A DNA stretch of 64,000 nt, taken from Isoetes taiwanensis (Eukaryota > Streptophyta > Lycopodiopsida > Isoetales > Isoetaceae). Positions 10,952-23,916 of the stretch are shown piece after piece (position 1 is the first letter of the stretch; each line of letters begins with the position of its first letter). A program made the position numbers and the translations under genes. The notes below the pieces were generated by a model that was given only the letters and a program-made list of their open reading frames with translations, did not search any database and had not been told where the DNA came from. The stretch covers positions 186,001 to 250,000 of the forward strand of contig JAJEKV010000304.1 in assembly GCA_021234155.1 (NCBI GenBank), read 5' to 3'.

Positions 10952-13900
10952 TTATAATTGCACCATGTGGCGTTGCTTATGATCCATCCAATTAGCATAG
11001 ATCATCTCATAGTCTGCATCTGCTGCGTCAGGCGATGATAATGATAAGAACATCAACATTTCAAGAGTTTTCAAATTCAAAGATTCTCGATCATCATCCT
11101 TTATCAAGTTTTGCCTTCGGAATCCACGTTCACATTCTACAGATGATGCTGGAAGAACTGGAACTACTTGCCATAACTTCATCACGTCATCATAGACATC
11201 AAAATAGAAATCACACACTCTACAAGCATCCCATAAAGTCTTCATGTTCTTACGGCTTTGTTGCACTTATAATCTTACTAAAAATGAATATGCTTGCCCT
11301 TTGCACTTTTCAATATCAAGAAATGCATATTCTCCTTCCCCAAAATTGTTGCATAAAGGTGCTAGTCCACTTATCTGTTTGGTCTTCCATTTCCTTCAAA
11401 TCCATAGGATATTCATTTGTGGAGAATAACTTTGTGCTTGCTAACAAATCTTCCCCACGATCATTAAATCTTTGCTTCAAACATGATATGACTTTCCTCA
11501 CAAATTCTTGACCAACTTTGACACATGGTGCAATTGTGTCTCCAAATGAAGGTGTATCAAAGGAAAGCATGTACCTAGTAAGCAATGAAATATATAACTA
11601 CGAAGTGACAATACAAAATAAACATTGGCTATCAAAAGAATTCATATATACCTATGACGAAAACCTCCATCATCCTTATAAAGCAAGTGGACTTCATGCT
11701 CTTGAACCATCGCTAAGAATTCAGTAGTATACTTGGCACGTCTTCCAAAAGATGTATCAAGATACCTTGAGCCTAAAATAGCAATAGTGGAGGAAACTGT
11801 AGATGATATGCTTGAAATTTCAACCATGCCTTGGAAAAGCTTATTCAAGACATTAAGCTCCAATAAAACATCAGCAAGGAAATGAAAATAGAATTGCACA
11901 CATGCCTTTTTGAAAGAACTTAGTAGTTCATGTTCTTCATTTGTTTCCCATAAGCGCATAAGAGCCGGCATCAATTTCACAATACGTGAGATGACATTTC
12001 CACGAGAAAGTCATCTCACGTCATGGATTTGTTGCAAGTTAATCTTTGGCAAATCAAAAACCTCCTCCAAAGAACGTAAACTTGCATGCCTTCTTGAAGA
12101 TCTACCCACCCATGAACTCACTTTCCTTGCCAATTTCTCAAGATCTTTAAATACGGGAAAGTAATTGAAAGCATCACTAGCTGCAAGTGCTTCTCGATGA
12201 GCAATACAATGCACACCTACCAAATGTGGTACATCCCTTCGAAGTTGTGTTACAAGACCATTTTGTGACCCAACCATTGCTGAACAACCATCGGTTGCAA
12301 TGCCAACTAGTCTTGACATAGGCAGCCCCAATTCATTCAAACAAGAAACAAGACTTTGATAAAGGGTATTAGATGTACCATCTTTGATTCCAAGTAATTT
12401 CAAGAAACATGTGCATGGTATGCCCTTGCCTTTCTCTGTTAAGTAACACACATAAACAATGAGATGTTGCTCCAAAGATCTATCGGTACTCTCGTCAACC
12501 ATTATGGAGTAGAATGGACTCTCCACAACCTCTTTCAATAATATCTCCAAGTATGCTCGATGGGCAGCAGCCATAAAATCTTTACCTAAATGAGATTAAC
12601 AAAATGAAATGAATGAACATTTGGGCTTTAAAAAAATAAAGAAGAGAAAAAACACAAATTAATCTCATAGGAAGACATATATAAATTAAACATAACTCGA
12701 ATAAATGTACCTGCCATAAGATTTGTATAAGATGAGTACTCGTCATTGATAGGCATATTGGGAGTCCTAATCAATCTTTGGAATTCACAAAGCCTCTCAT
12801 ACTCCTTCAAAGATTGCATTTGTGATGCAACTTTGTATGCACATTTTATCACAGAAATGATACGAGCCTTTTCTTGTTCACACATAAGTACAACAGCTTT
12901 TGGAATAGTGGAAGTTGGTGGCTTATTTGCTTGCTTCATTGTCCAGGAACAAGCTTGTAACTATTGCATCAATTCGCACGGGGTCCCACAGGCTATGGAT
13001 TGAGACAGATAGATGGGAGCGGCCGCAGAGAAGCGAGACTATGTGCCTGTTGCCAGTTACAGGCTATTGAAGATGAAAACCATACTCTTCTTAGTTACCG
13101 TGCTTTTGAGATAGTCCGGAATCATTTTTTGACCTTAACATTCCATTCCACGCTTCCACAACTTCTCAGAGCACCATCTGTGCATGACTTGGCATTATAC
13201 ATACTTGAGGTTCTAGATAAACGTCTGCAATTACTGAACCCTCAGTAGTCATTATCTCCGCTTGTCTAGTATCATCATTACTGCAAAGGTTTTTCCCTTG
13301 AAAACCTTTTGAGGCAGGGGTTTTTTAATCCTAGTAGTAATGATTGTACTAGCCCATTGTATGGGTCCCATGACCTATTGGTCTCCGTGGACGTTAAAAA
13401 AACTATTCTATTCTATTCTATTCTTAGCTTCCATGTGTAAGGTAGCAAGCTTGTGAACCTCTGACTTATCATGAGTAGCTAAAGTTCCTCTTTGTATAGA
13501 AGAACTTCCCCCTTTTGCAAAGGGTGTGTCCATCTTAAATTCCACACACAATTTACATTTAATCCTTTGATTAGGAGGAATTCCAACACAATAATTCCAT
13601 GGATATGGAATAACCCAACTTCGTTTCCAAACTTTTTAAACTTTTTTGCAACGGCAATTCCATCACACTCTTCAAATTCATCAAATTCCTCATCTGACAT
13701 ATCATCTTCCTCGTCTATGTCTGGTTTTGCATTAAGATCTAAGGCATCATTAGATGCTGCAATGTCAACATCGCTAGAGATAGAGCGGCAACTTGGGCAA
13801 GACTCGAGCTCGTCGACAATTTTTTCAAGATTTTCCTTTTTTTGGGTTGCCCCTAAGGGGGCAAATGATATGGTGCTCGGGGGAGTGGCCTTGCATAGAA

Positions 13901-14006
13901 CGATATTTATTGATATGATCAAGTAAGAAAGCCATCCAATACGTCTACGCCTTGATATTATCAAAGAGAGAGCTAAAAATAAACCTTGACCTTTATTTAG
14001 AAGCAA
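10952..14006 (-). pseudogene. hAT-superfamily transposase gene (ZnF-DUF4371-dimerisation type), decayed
   Basis: Read from 14006 to 10952. An acidic N-terminal region (DEEDDMSDEEFDEFEE) is followed by a zinc-finger remnant ending THDKSEVHKLATLHMEA (13500-13440). After an inserted LINE the frame resumes with MKQANKPPTSTIPKAV. An intron with a GTACAT donor near 12711 leads to the RNase-H-like core, MVDESTD (first Asp) and GIATDGCSAMVG (second Asp), then VHCIAHREAL. At 12011-12013 an in-frame TGA replaces what should be Trp in VR-W-LSRGNV. Further exons (11980-11642, 11585-11316) lead to the C-terminal dimerisation domain, VLPASSVECERGFRRQNLIK. Introns with GT/AG borders are visible near 11640-11580. 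The stop, frame breaks and LINE insertion make it non-functional. No terminal inverted repeats were recognised. Confidence 0.85.
12941..13425 (+). mobile_element. 5'-truncated LINE inside the hAT gene
   Basis: The frame at 12964-13248 contains RLCACCQLQAIEDENHTLL followed by CRAFEIVR-like sequence, the Cys-rich C-terminal motif of plant LINE reverse transcriptases (zf-RVT type). Downstream comes a conserved stem-loop module (AAGGTTTTTCCCTTGAAAACCTT), then GTGGACGTTAA and a pentanucleotide tail (TATTC)n at 13403-13425. The flanks carry an imperfect duplication, GCTTCATT (12933-12940) and GCTTCCAT (13427-13434). It is oriented opposite to the hAT gene that it interrupts. Confidence 0.75.
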
Positions 14007-14820
14007 AAAGGCAAAAAAAGGTGTTATTACCTATAAATAGAAGGACAACTTTGAGATGTGATATCTCCGCGACCACAACTCAGAAATTGGCGATCCTTAC
14101 CTTGTTAGCTCCAGTTTGTAACTGTAGTTTCTGATAGAAAAGAGTATCTAATTGCTTTGTTGCTACTCAGATTCACTGTTATCCATTTGTATCTCAAGTC
14201 TAGACGTTGGCATATAGAGTCCATTTGATTATGCAGCTCTCTTGTTTGGAGCATCCCGTCAAATGTAAGTTCTTTCTACTATTGATTGCGCATTTTACAT
14301 AGAATTTGGATGCCTAGTTTGGAAAGGGATGCTATAACAACCCTGTTGGTTTATTGATTGAATTTCATGTGGTTAGATGTGATTGAAGCATTAGTTCTTC
14401 GTACGTTAAAGCAAGAAACAACATGTTTTAGCGCGGGTCTTAATTACCGAAATAATGCTTCTAGATTCCTCATATCTGAAATCATTTGTTACTTTAGGCA
14501 TTTTCTGCTATTAGGTTTTGCAAGAAGTGTTAATAGGCGGAGTGGGCTTTACATTGTTCTTGACATTTGCTTCTGTAAAGTGTCCAGATAGTGATGGCCA
14601 CAAAGGGATAAACTCCTAAAAGGTGTTCTACTTGTTGAAATGTTTGTGTAAGGCAATGTGCAGTTTAAAGATAGAGATTCAACAACTTCCATATTTATAT
14701 AAAAGATTTGCTTATTCTCTCTTTTGGATGTTGACAGTTTGATCTTAGGGAAGGAAGGAGCATGAAACTTTTCAGTTGCTATGGGTTTGAAGGTAATACA
14801 AAATCTAGAAGGTACCAATA
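14007..14820. other. no gene seen
   Basis: The hAT upstream region followed by AT-rich, intron-like DNA that may belong to the DCAF8-type pseudogene beginning at about 14821. No exon could be identified. Confidence 0.4.
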
Positions 14821-15313
14821 ATACGATTAAATGCCATTGTTATCAAGTTAAGGAATCCAAATTATTTTGATGTTGGGGGATCTGTTGAGTATGTCAGAGT
14901 ATATGATATTCGTAGATTGGGTACCTCGGGGTTAGAAGGTTATCATATGGATCTGATTACAGCTGCTCATCTTATTGAAGCTTTCCAGGTCCATACTACA
15001 CTCGTAGCTTACTCTCAGCAGGAGAAACTTCTCATTTCATACAATGATGACCAAATTTATTTGTTTGATAAAGCTGTTGGGCTTGATTCTAAGCCTGTAA
15101 CAGCATCAGATGTAAATGATATCAAAATAGAGTCAGAAGTATACAACAGAAATGGACACATATTCATATGGAACACAAGCGGTGAAGAATTACAATCTTT
15201 TATGATGGGTGATAGTCAAGTTGTAAACTATTTAGAACCCTAGCCACATGTTAGAATTTTGGCAACAAGTGGCATTGACAAGACAATAAGGCTGTGGACT
15301 CTACCAGAAACAA
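14821..15313 (+). pseudogene. DCAF8/WDR42-type WD40 protein fragment
   Basis: In one frame the sequence gives IKLRNPNYFDVGGS, EYVRVYDIRRLG, HLIEA with VHTTLVAYSQQ, LLISYNDDQIYLF, GHIFIWNTSGEE, VVNYLEP, a TAG stop at 15241-15243, and then PHVRILATSGIDKTIRLWTLP. This follows the last WD40 repeats of plant DDB1-CUL4 associated factor 8-like proteins, substrate receptors of CUL4 ubiquitin ligases. Relative to the family, about 30 residues are missing between SEVYN and GHIFIW, and the N-terminal half is absent. It is a fragment with one stop, so a pseudogene. It is the first of four host-gene remnants on this strand. Confidence 0.8.
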
Positions 15314-15670
15314 GCTTTGCCATATTTTTGCATGTTTCTAAATTCTTACTTTTAGTGTGTCTCTGGAAACAAAAAAAAAGGAGAAAGGTATGTCGTGTGC
15401 TAGGGTTGTGTTAACTTTGTGCGCTTGGTCTTTTTTGTAGGGCGGAACAGTATAGCTACCCTGGTCTGGTCGTGACTGGAGCAAAACATTTTGGAAATGT
15501 TTCAAGGTTTATCCATCACAGCTTGTAATGAAAAAATGGTTAATAATGCTCGCTTGCTTAAATTTGGTAGCAGACCAATCAATACAACTTCAAGGCACAC
15601 AAAAAATAGGGAGCCACAGCTTACAATGATTGGAGTATGTGTGGGTGGCAATGCCAGTGACACTTCGGAC

Positions 15671-16999
15671 CGGTTTACTTTGTTTACTTCCTGCGGCATT
15701 ATTGTATTGGAGCTCAGAAAGTGAGAAAATTTGTGAATTTGTCTTTATCTGTAAGCTTTATAATTGCCCTGGCTTTTGGTCCTTTCTTCATGTATGGGCA
15801 GGTAAGCTCCGTTTTAGCCCTATTTCTTTCCATTGACACATGATAGCAAGAAGAGAAATTCAATCAATTATGAACATATCATAACAAGTGCTTACAATGG
15901 TATTGTGCTGGAAATGGGCTATAGTTTATACTTAGGTAAAAGCTTATGTATTGACATCTGATGCATATAGGCATACTTTCTCTCATGGGCAGATAGCTCA
16001 AGTTATCAGTCGGCTCTTTCCATTTGGAAGGGGTTTATGCCATGCCTATTAGCCAAATATATGGGCACTTTACAACACTTACCGACAAAGTTATGTCAAT
16101 TATATTTCGAAGTCGGGCATGAATATCAACATACAAAATCTTTGGAAAGGCTGGTGGTCTTGTTGGAGACCGACACCTTTTGTCAGTATTACCTCGTGGT
16201 TTCCTTGGTTAGTTTGTTTGTGTAATTCCTTGAGTTACGTAAAATGCCGACTAAAGAACTGATTTATAAGTCACCCCCAGTAGCTACTATGGTTCTCGTG
16301 CTGCTTGCAATATGCCCATGCTTATACAGAATATGGAAATACCCATCAAGGGAGAAAGTAGTACATTGGGTCACATATGCATATTCAGCTTATTTGCAGC
16401 CGATTCAATTCATAATGCATCTAATTACATCTTGCTTTCAACTGGTAAGAAACCCTGATGAAAGCGTCTATTCCCTGTTTATGTTATTTTGTTGTAGTGT
16501 TCATACATTGCCCAAGTTTAAATTCTTATCCACATGCAAAGCAGTTCTTTCTTCCTGCTAGCTATTTCAATCATTTATGGAATGACAACCTGCAAGAGTA
16601 GCTAACTTTCATCATTTTGTCTTGATGTCGTGATTATTCACTTTTTCCCTCGCTATACAATGCACAAGGATATCCTATCAAGGTACTCTTTAGTAATCCT
16701 CCATTTTGCCTTGTTACGCATTGGTTTTGTGAATCACTTCGAGTCCAAGTTCTTAGACGCTAAGCCAGGAAAAAGGGAGACTCGTGTAGAAATATCTACA
16801 AATGACAAAAAAGAGACACCAAGGTTTTTGGAAGATCTTGTAGAGTCGTGATATGATCTCCCTGATTATAATTGAAATTTATGGACAGTTTTTGCACCCA
16901 TTAGTATTTAAACAGAGGTTACCATTTGTGCCACTGATGCTAACATCAGTGTTTTGTAGTTTGGGCATTTTTTATGTGTTCTTGGTACAACCTTGGTAA
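15671..16999 (+). pseudogene. ALG8: ALG8 alpha-1,3-glucosyltransferase fragment, introns retained
   Basis: ALG8 adds the second glucose to the dolichol-linked N-glycan precursor in the ER. The first exon (15671-15801) reads VYFVYFLRHYC and ALAFGPFFMYGQ and ends at a GTAAGC donor. After a 191-bp intron the next exon (15993 on) continues QVISRLFPFGRGLCHAY, a TAG stop where the family has Trp, PNIWALYN, and KVMSIIFRSRA. Further pieces are PVATMVLVLLAICPCLYRIW with VHWVTYAY (16275-16400), SLFPSLYNAQGYPIKVLF (16638-16695), and the C-terminus IYGQFLHPLVFKQRLPFVP to a TAA at 16997. The transmembrane segments are recognisable, but the order is broken by stops and frame changes, and the N-terminal half is missing. 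Retained introns point to DNA-level duplication and not a processed retrocopy. Confidence 0.88.
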
Positions 17000-18645
17000 A
17001 CATACCAACTAATGGCAAACAGGTTAACTATCAACAGAGCAAATTATTTAAGCATGCGTTCAAGGCATACTTTTTCTACTAGATGTATGTCTTAATTGTC
17101 TTGCATCTTCCTTGTTTTACTGGCCTAATCATGTACGAGAAAAGGAAAGTAGCATCTTTAGTTGGTTACCTGTGTGCTTTCTCTTCAGCTAGTGCTCGTG
17201 CAATTAGAATACCTTCTGGAGCTCCTTATATGTGCTTGCTACTTATCATCCTGAAACCTTACACGACCTTAAAGTGTTGTAACCTTTTTGAGTCGTTCTA
17301 CTCTTATGTAATTTATTTAGGAAAGATTCTGTTTTTTAATGCTTTATCTAAATACCTAAAACGTCATTACATGGCATGCGGTATTCTTTTATGGAATGTT
17401 TTTTGACGTCGCAAAAACTTAGCTTCGAAGCAAAGTCTTTGCGGCAAATAGGTTATTTGCTGTGTATCCGATGCTCAGGTCTCGAAGATTTTTAGGCAGC
17501 ATCATCATAGTGTTATGCACCAATTGTTTCATGCCAGATTTATGAGACCTTAGGATGGTAAATGGATACATTAAATCCCTCACCGATGGTAAATGGCAAG
17601 CTCCTATGGAGCTATATGGGACGAAGAATTCATTGTGTGCTTAAGGTAATTCAGGCAGATGGCCATGGTGCTAAGTTTCTAGGCCAGATATCCGACAACC
17701 AATAGGCAATGTTAAGCAGGTTCAAGGACGATTCACACAATATGTGGAAGTCACATGAGTTGTAGATGGCGACCATACTATGAAAGCAGATCATTGTACC
17801 AATTTTGGAGACAACTTGGTGAGTATGCATTGTTTCAGATTTTTATTTTCTTTTCCCGCTTCAAATGCAGGATTTATGCTTAATGCGGACCAATCAGCTT
17901 TGTCAAATGGATAATGGAGAACACCAAGATATATTTGTGTAAAAATCTGCCCTCAATGTTTTGTAGCAGAATGAGACGTTTTGCGCATGCTCTCATGACC
18001 AAAATGTATGGGCTACTCTGTGGAATGCGTAGATCAATGCTCCCATGGTTTTCTCTGCCCCAAAGGCCTCTCATTCACGATTCGTAAGTTGCTTCATGAT
18101 AGCCTGCTTAAACTGCAATTCCATTATATTTTATAACAAAGGGTTCCACTATCCAACTCTTTTCACAGCTACCATATGTGACTTTTGAACTTTTATGCAA
18201 AGATATAGATCCAGGTTAATTTCATTGTCATGTGCTTATTCAGCCATTATTGCCTTGAATGCTCTACGGTTCAATCAAGTATATTTTTGCAGGCTACTTC
18301 TCTTCCTTTTAATGTCGGATGGCTTCTAACTTAATGGCTAATTTTGGAACAACAGAATGCAGGGACGTTACCTCAAGTCCATCACAGGCAGAAAGACAGG
18401 ACTCTATGGCATTTTGCTTATTGTATGCATGCACACAAATTGTTTTTCTGGTACCGTGAGCATATTTGTTTCTGAGACCTGTGTGTCTGGCAGACTGCAT
18501 TATTTACAGCTATGTTTCTCATGTATGTGTTCTCTGGTATTGTCTGAAATATTCGAGAAAGGCACATGTTCAGCCAGATTGCCAGCCTCATTAAGTTGAA
18601 CTATAAAATATTGTTCACTCCTTTTTCCTTGGTTGGTTGTCATAG
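17000..18645. other. no exon recognised
   Basis: AT-rich DNA between the ALG8 and oligopeptidase remnants. Open frames at 17083-17406 and 18357-18599 are hydrophobic or Cys-rich but match nothing that I know. Earlier oligopeptidase exons were looked for and not found. Confidence 0.4.
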
Positions 18646-19051
18646 GATATGCCCATCTTGGCATGTGCAAGCTTTCTTCCGATCACCGACTACTGGCATA
18701 TACTGTTGATGTAACAGGTCATGAAGTGTTTACCTTTTCTGTGAAAGATCTGGAAACAAGTCGCATATTACCGGAGCACGTGTTAAAAGGCGTCGTAAGC
18801 ATCGAATGGATATTCATTATTTTATACTGCCTCTAATAGCTCAAGGAGGCCTTTCAGGTTTTAGAACAATGCTCTCATTAGTATGCTGTTCATTGAACTT
18901 ATAACAGCCTGTTATTTCAGGCCTTTTTTTTAGAAACTTGAAATCTCAGGAAGGTGACATCCTCATTTTTGAGGAATTGAATCAGAAAAGATTTGTTGGT
19001 GTTACAAGAACAAAAGACTGGCAGTATATTGTGCTTAATGTGAACTCCTGA
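18646..19051 (+). pseudogene. oligopeptidase B (prolyl oligopeptidase family) fragment, two exons
   Basis: The first exon (18646-18794), after a CATAG acceptor, gives LGMCKLSSDHRLLAYTVDVTG and FSVKDLETSRILPEHVLKGV, then a GTAAGC donor. The second (about 18942-19051) gives EGDILIFEELNQKRFVGVTR, TKDWQYIVLNVNS and then a TGA. Both match consecutive parts of the beta-propeller domain of plant protease II/oligopeptidase B, serine peptidases that cut after basic residues. The catalytic Ser-Asp-His domain is not present in this window. As with ALG8, the intron is retained, so this is a genomic fragment and not a retrocopy. Confidence 0.75.
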
Positions 19052-19685
19052 CAAAACATGTATTTCCATTCTCTCCTCTATTACACTTGTCCTTATGCTT
19101 CTGCCATCCTTGTTCCGTGCTGAACAACAAAGATCTCTTCAGGCCAATCATCATAAAGTCATGGTATCAAGTACTCTATTGTTTTCAAATAAAAATTTTG
19201 ATTGATTATAAAAACATGACTTTCAAGTATGATTTAAGCCACTTCACCCTCCGGCCATAGAGGGCAACCCTCCCTGTAGCACCTTGTTTTTTAACGTTTA
19301 GTTTAATGTTGGTTGGTTTGCTATTAATTTTGTAGTATCTCATTAATTAATTATAAATTAATAATGGTATTTTGTTCCAATTGCCATTGCCAGGGGTGGG
19401 GAAATACATGAATAATAGAAAATATATGTACTAGAAAATATTTTTTTTTCTTAACCTTGCCGTTCAGTTGAAGGGTTACATTTGCTAAAGCCATTCAAGT
19501 TGAATGGCATTTTTTTTCTCTTGCCGTTCTTTTGCATGGCCGAAAAGAAGACTGTCGTTTTTTGAAGGGCCAAAGGCCTCTTGAATGGCATTGCAATGTT
19601 CAAATTTAAGGCCTGATAAAAATCCTCTAGCAATTGTTATGTTACTGCCTAGTGCCAGTCCAAGAGTAACTGCCGGATTTATGTG
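19052..19685. other. no gene; small hairpin-rich block
   Basis: At 19440-19590 short self-complementary words occur, for example GCCATTCA-AGT-TGAATGGC near 19490. Related words lie at 10740-10850. This may be the end of a small non-autonomous DNA transposon family; no target duplication was found. Confidence 0.35.
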
Positions 19686-20071
19686 GCCGCCGGAGATATT
19701 GGCCAGCTACTATCACTACGAAAAGGTAAATACCATCTTGTGATTAATCAAATGGGTCCCCAAGACATACTTTCCATTGTCGCATTTTCTTCGGCTTCAA
19801 CACGTGTTCTGCCTCTCAGATGTATAATTGAAGAAGCTAAACAAACGGCAATTGGGGTTATTAATCCGTTGGACACTTCTAGCGGTACGAATATAGCAAA
19901 GAAATTTGGTAATCAAATGTAGGAGTCTATAGTCAAAGAGACGGCTGCAGCTCGTCAGGCTCCAGTTTACAGTTGTATATTTACAAGGCTCTCCTCATAG
20001 TTCAAGCAAGCACAAAAATAATGGCATTCCCTGCTCTGCCAAGCCATAACGATCTGTCGATTCTGAAACTG

Positions 20072-20076
20072 AAGAC
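20072..20076. repeat. Copia target-site duplication, left copy (AAGAC)
   Basis: AAGAC directly precedes the TGTTAG start of the 5' LTR and is repeated directly after the last base of the element at 23950-23954. Confidence 0.9.
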
Positions 20077-20307
20077 TGTTAGAATATTGAGTATTGGACT
20101 TGTAAATTATGATAAAGATGCATTAGATTGCATGCATGTACATGCACATGCCCATGCACGCATGTGATTGCATGCACAACACTTGTATAGTATGCATGTG
20201 CATTGAGATTTATTCATTGTATATATATATTGGATGTTAATAAAGGAGAAAGTGTCTTGGTTTGGTGAAGGATCTTGTTTATTGTTCTCCTCTACCTATT
20301 CTTTACA
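20077..20307 (+). mobile_element. Copia 5' LTR
   Basis: 231 bp beginning TGTTAG and ending TTTACA, immediately followed by the primer-binding site TGGTATCAGAGC (20308-20319), complementary to the 3' end of initiator methionine tRNA. It contains a TATATATATAT stretch at about 20220 and AATAAAG at about 20238, consistent with promoter and polyadenylation signals. A run of ATGCATGTACATGCACATGC-like words lies at 20130-20205. Confidence 0.9.
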
Positions 20308-23300
20308 TGGTATCAGAGCTGTAGGTTGATCTTGTCTCGTTGTTCGAGATGTCTAAGTTTATGAAGATTGAGTTCACGCTAAAGCCTTTTGATGGAACAC
20401 ATTGGCATTCTTGGAAGTTTCGAGTGAAGGGTTTGTTGGAAGCCGATGATTGTTGGTCTGTGATAGGAGAGTCTAAACCACAAACTCTGACAGATGATTG
20501 GAAGGAGAAAGATCGAAGGGCGATAGCATTTCTTCTAAATGTTATTACTGATGGTGTATTAATGCAGTTACCGGGAAGTAGTTCTATATCTTCATCATCT
20601 TCACCAACTTCTTTTACATTTGCGCATGATCTTTGGGGGGCATTAGAAGCAAAGTTTGGCCAATTAACCTCTGCAGAGCTCGCTGCTTTAGAGGCAAAGT
20701 TAGTACTTTGAAGTATAAGGAAGGAGAAGACGTGGAAAAACTCATTGTAGCTTTCAATGAGATATTTGCAAAGTTTGCTGCTGCAGGCCAAGCTAAGACC
20801 CAGGAGGCTCAAGTAATAGCTTTCACAAAAGCTTTTCCTCAAAGACTTGATCCTTTAAAGATGTCTGTAAGGGCACTTTATAAAGGTAATTTTGTAGAAG
20901 CGTGTAGTTCCATCAAGGCTGAGCTTGAGATACAACAAGCTACAGGGTATAGGAGTAATTCTAAAGAAGTGGCTCTTGCAATACGTGGCCGTGGACGTGG
21001 AAGAGGTCGCGTATGTTTATCATGGACGTGGTCGTGGTGGCCGAGGAGGTGTAGGTACAAGTAGAGGTACCACACAAGAAGATGGTAATGGTCGTGGAGG
21101 ACGTTGGCGTGATGATGGGAGATTTGTCAATGTCGAGTGTAACTATTGCCATAAGTTGGGTCACATACAAAGATTTTGTAGACAAAGAAAAGCTGATTTG
21201 ATGAGATTGTCAGCTGAGTACAAGAGCCAAAATGTGAATGATATTGCTCCAGCAAGTAGTGCAACAAACGTTGCATTCTCAGGTGATACAAAAAATGAAA
21301 ATAAAGAAGAGATTGGTTTGAAAGTTATGGAGGTTGCTGATAGATATTGTAGGAGTCATTTGTGCATTGATTCTGGTGCAACAAACAATATGTTTTCATC
21401 TCGTGCTTGGTTTGATAAGTTGCAGAGCACTTCAACTACGGTGAGAGTTGGAGATGTTGATGAGAAGGTTGTAGGTGGAGTAGGAGATGCAGGAATCCCA
21501 TTGTCAAATGGAAAAGTTTTGTACTTTTATGATGCTTTATTGGTACCGGATTTGATAACTAATCTTGTATCAGTGGCAAAGATTTGCGACACGGGACATC
21601 GAGTGTTGTTTGACAGTGAATGCTATCTAGATTGGAAGGTGGTTCTTCAAGTCGAACGTCGAGGTAACTTGTATGAAATCTTGGTTGATTCTGACCAAGA
21701 GAAGTTGTTGAGTCTTGTGGCAAAGCCTCCTGCTTCTCAACTTGAACTTTGGCATCGTAGGTTGGCACATTTGAATGTGGCCACGATCCAACATATGGTG
21801 AAGAATCAATTGGTAGCAGATCTTAGTTATGGACATGAAACTAAGATGGCTGTTTGTTCAGGATGCATGTTTGGAAAGATGCATGTTTTGCCTTTCAAAG
21901 ACTCTGAAAGGAAAACTAGTGAAGTATTGGAGCTTGTTCATTCTGATATTGTTGGACCCATGCAGGTTTCTTCTTTGAATAGAAAGTTATATTTTGTAAC
22001 TTTCATTGATGATTTTAGCAGGAAATGCAAATGTTATTTCCTGAGCACAAAGGATGAAGTTTTTGGAGTTTTCAAGCAATATAAAGCATGGGCAGAGAAC
22101 TTGATTGGGAAAAAAAATCAAATTTTTGAGATCTGATCGTGGTAGTGAGTACATGTCAAGAGAGTTCCAGGAGTTTTGTGCTTCTCATGGAATCAAACGT
22201 GAATATATGTGTCCAGGTACACCTCAACAAAATGGAGTCGCAGAACGTAAGAATAGAACATTGGTTGAAGCGGCACGGAGTATGTTATGGTTATCTGGTT
22301 TACCTCTATCTCTTTGGGCTGAAGCAGTGAACACAGCTTGTTATGTGCAAAATCGAATTCCCACATCTGCAAGACCAGATAAAATTCCAGAAGAAGTTTG
22401 GAGTGGTAAAAAGCAGAGTGTGAAACACTTACGTTCTTTTGGGTGTTTGTCTTATAGTTTTGTTCCAAATGATGATCGAAGAAAGTTGGATTCCAAAAGT
22501 GAGTCTAGTTGGATATTCAGAAGAATCCAAAGGTTATCGTTTGTATAATCCAAGGAAGAGGAATATTCACATATCACGCAATGTAATCTTTGATGAGACA
22601 CGATTGTATAGGAGCGATCCAACTTCAATAAGTAAAATTGATGAAGAATAGATTCCTGTGGATTGGTTGGATGTGCAATCTAATACCAAGCCATTGGAGA
22701 TCGTTGAAGATGGAGATGAGGAGCGTGATGGTGTACTCGAAGATGTTGATGGTGATGTACCTGTTGTACTTGCGCCAGATGCTCAGAGAAAACGGCGTGA
22801 TGTTCTTGAACAGTTATATGATCCTGAATTGTATGGTCGTGGCAAACGGACAAAGCAACCATCAAAGATGCTTTGGAAACCTGGTGAACCCCAAGAAGAA
22901 GTCACTAGTGCATGTTTTCTAGTAACTGAGCCAATATCATACAAGGAGGCAATGAAATCGAAGGATACAGCTAAATGGCGAGAAGCAACTGATGCAGAAT
23001 ATACAAGTTTGATGGAGAATAAGACTTGGGTGTTGGTAGATTCTCCTCTTAATGCTCATGTGATTAGTTGTAACGGCAAGGTGGAGAAGTACAAAGCAAG
23101 ACTTGTTGCTCAAGGTTTCTCACAGATTGAAGGGATTGAGTACAATGAAAGATTTGCTCCAGTTGTGAAATCACCCATGGTAAAACTTCTTCTTGCTATG
23201 ACAGCAGAATTTAACTTGATTGCAGAGACAATGGACGTAAAGGCAGCATTTCTCAATGGAGATCTTGAAGAAGTGATTTACATGAGGCAACCTGAAGGAT

Positions 23301-23916
23301 ACAATGTTCCAGGACGAGAAAACAAGGTTTGTTTATTGAAAAAATCATTGTATGGGTTGAGACAAGCTGTGAGGCAATGGTGTGCTTGCCTGGATCAATT
23401 TCTCAAATCAAAAGGTTTTGTGACTTTCTCCAGCAGATGATTGTCTTTATATTGGAAGGTGTGATGATGGAGTATGTTTTATTGGGATTCATGTTGATGA
23501 CAGTCTCATTGTTGGGAATTCAGGCAATATGTGGATTTTGTGAAAAATATGTTAAGTAAACGATTTCAAATGACAGATCAAGGTCATATACATCATTACA
23601 TTGGCATGAAGGTGGAGATTGATCAAGATCAAGGTAAAGTCAAATTGAGCCAACGTGGATATGTTGAAAAGATGTTGGAGAAATTTAGAATGCAAACTTG
23701 CAAACCTGTGGCAACACCAGTACTATCTTATCTACGCAGATGAGACCTAAAACGCAGGGGGAGTATGAAGCAATATTGAAGACACCATACCAAAGCTTGA
23801 TTGGAGCATTGATATACCTTATTGAATACTAGACCAGATATTGCTTTTGTAACAGGATATCTTAGCAGGTTTATGTCTGAACCAGGTTCTCAACATTGGC
23901 AAGCTGTTAAGAGCGT
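20308..23916 (+). pseudogene. Copia gag-pol polyprotein, frameshifted
   Basis: Order of domains: capsid (from 20349, MSKFMKIEFTLKPFDGTHWH), an RG-rich tract, a CCHC zinc knuckle CNYCHKLGHIQRFC (about 21138-21179), aspartic protease CIDSGATNNM (about 21365), GAG-pre-integrase WHRRLAHLN, integrase VHSDIVGP, SDRGSEY and NGVAERKNR, and reverse transcriptase from VLVDSPLN through MDVKAAFLNGDLEE to HVDDSLIVG (about 23488-23515). The RNase H region begins (LIGALIYL, TRPDIAFVTGYLSRF) and stops after HWQAVK. Single-base frame changes occur near 20700, in an A run at about 22107, near 22500 and near 23430, and a stop lies at about 22648. The rest of RNase H and most of the 3' LTR are deleted, so the copy is dead. 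The type is the plant Copia group with fused pol. Confidence 0.92.
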
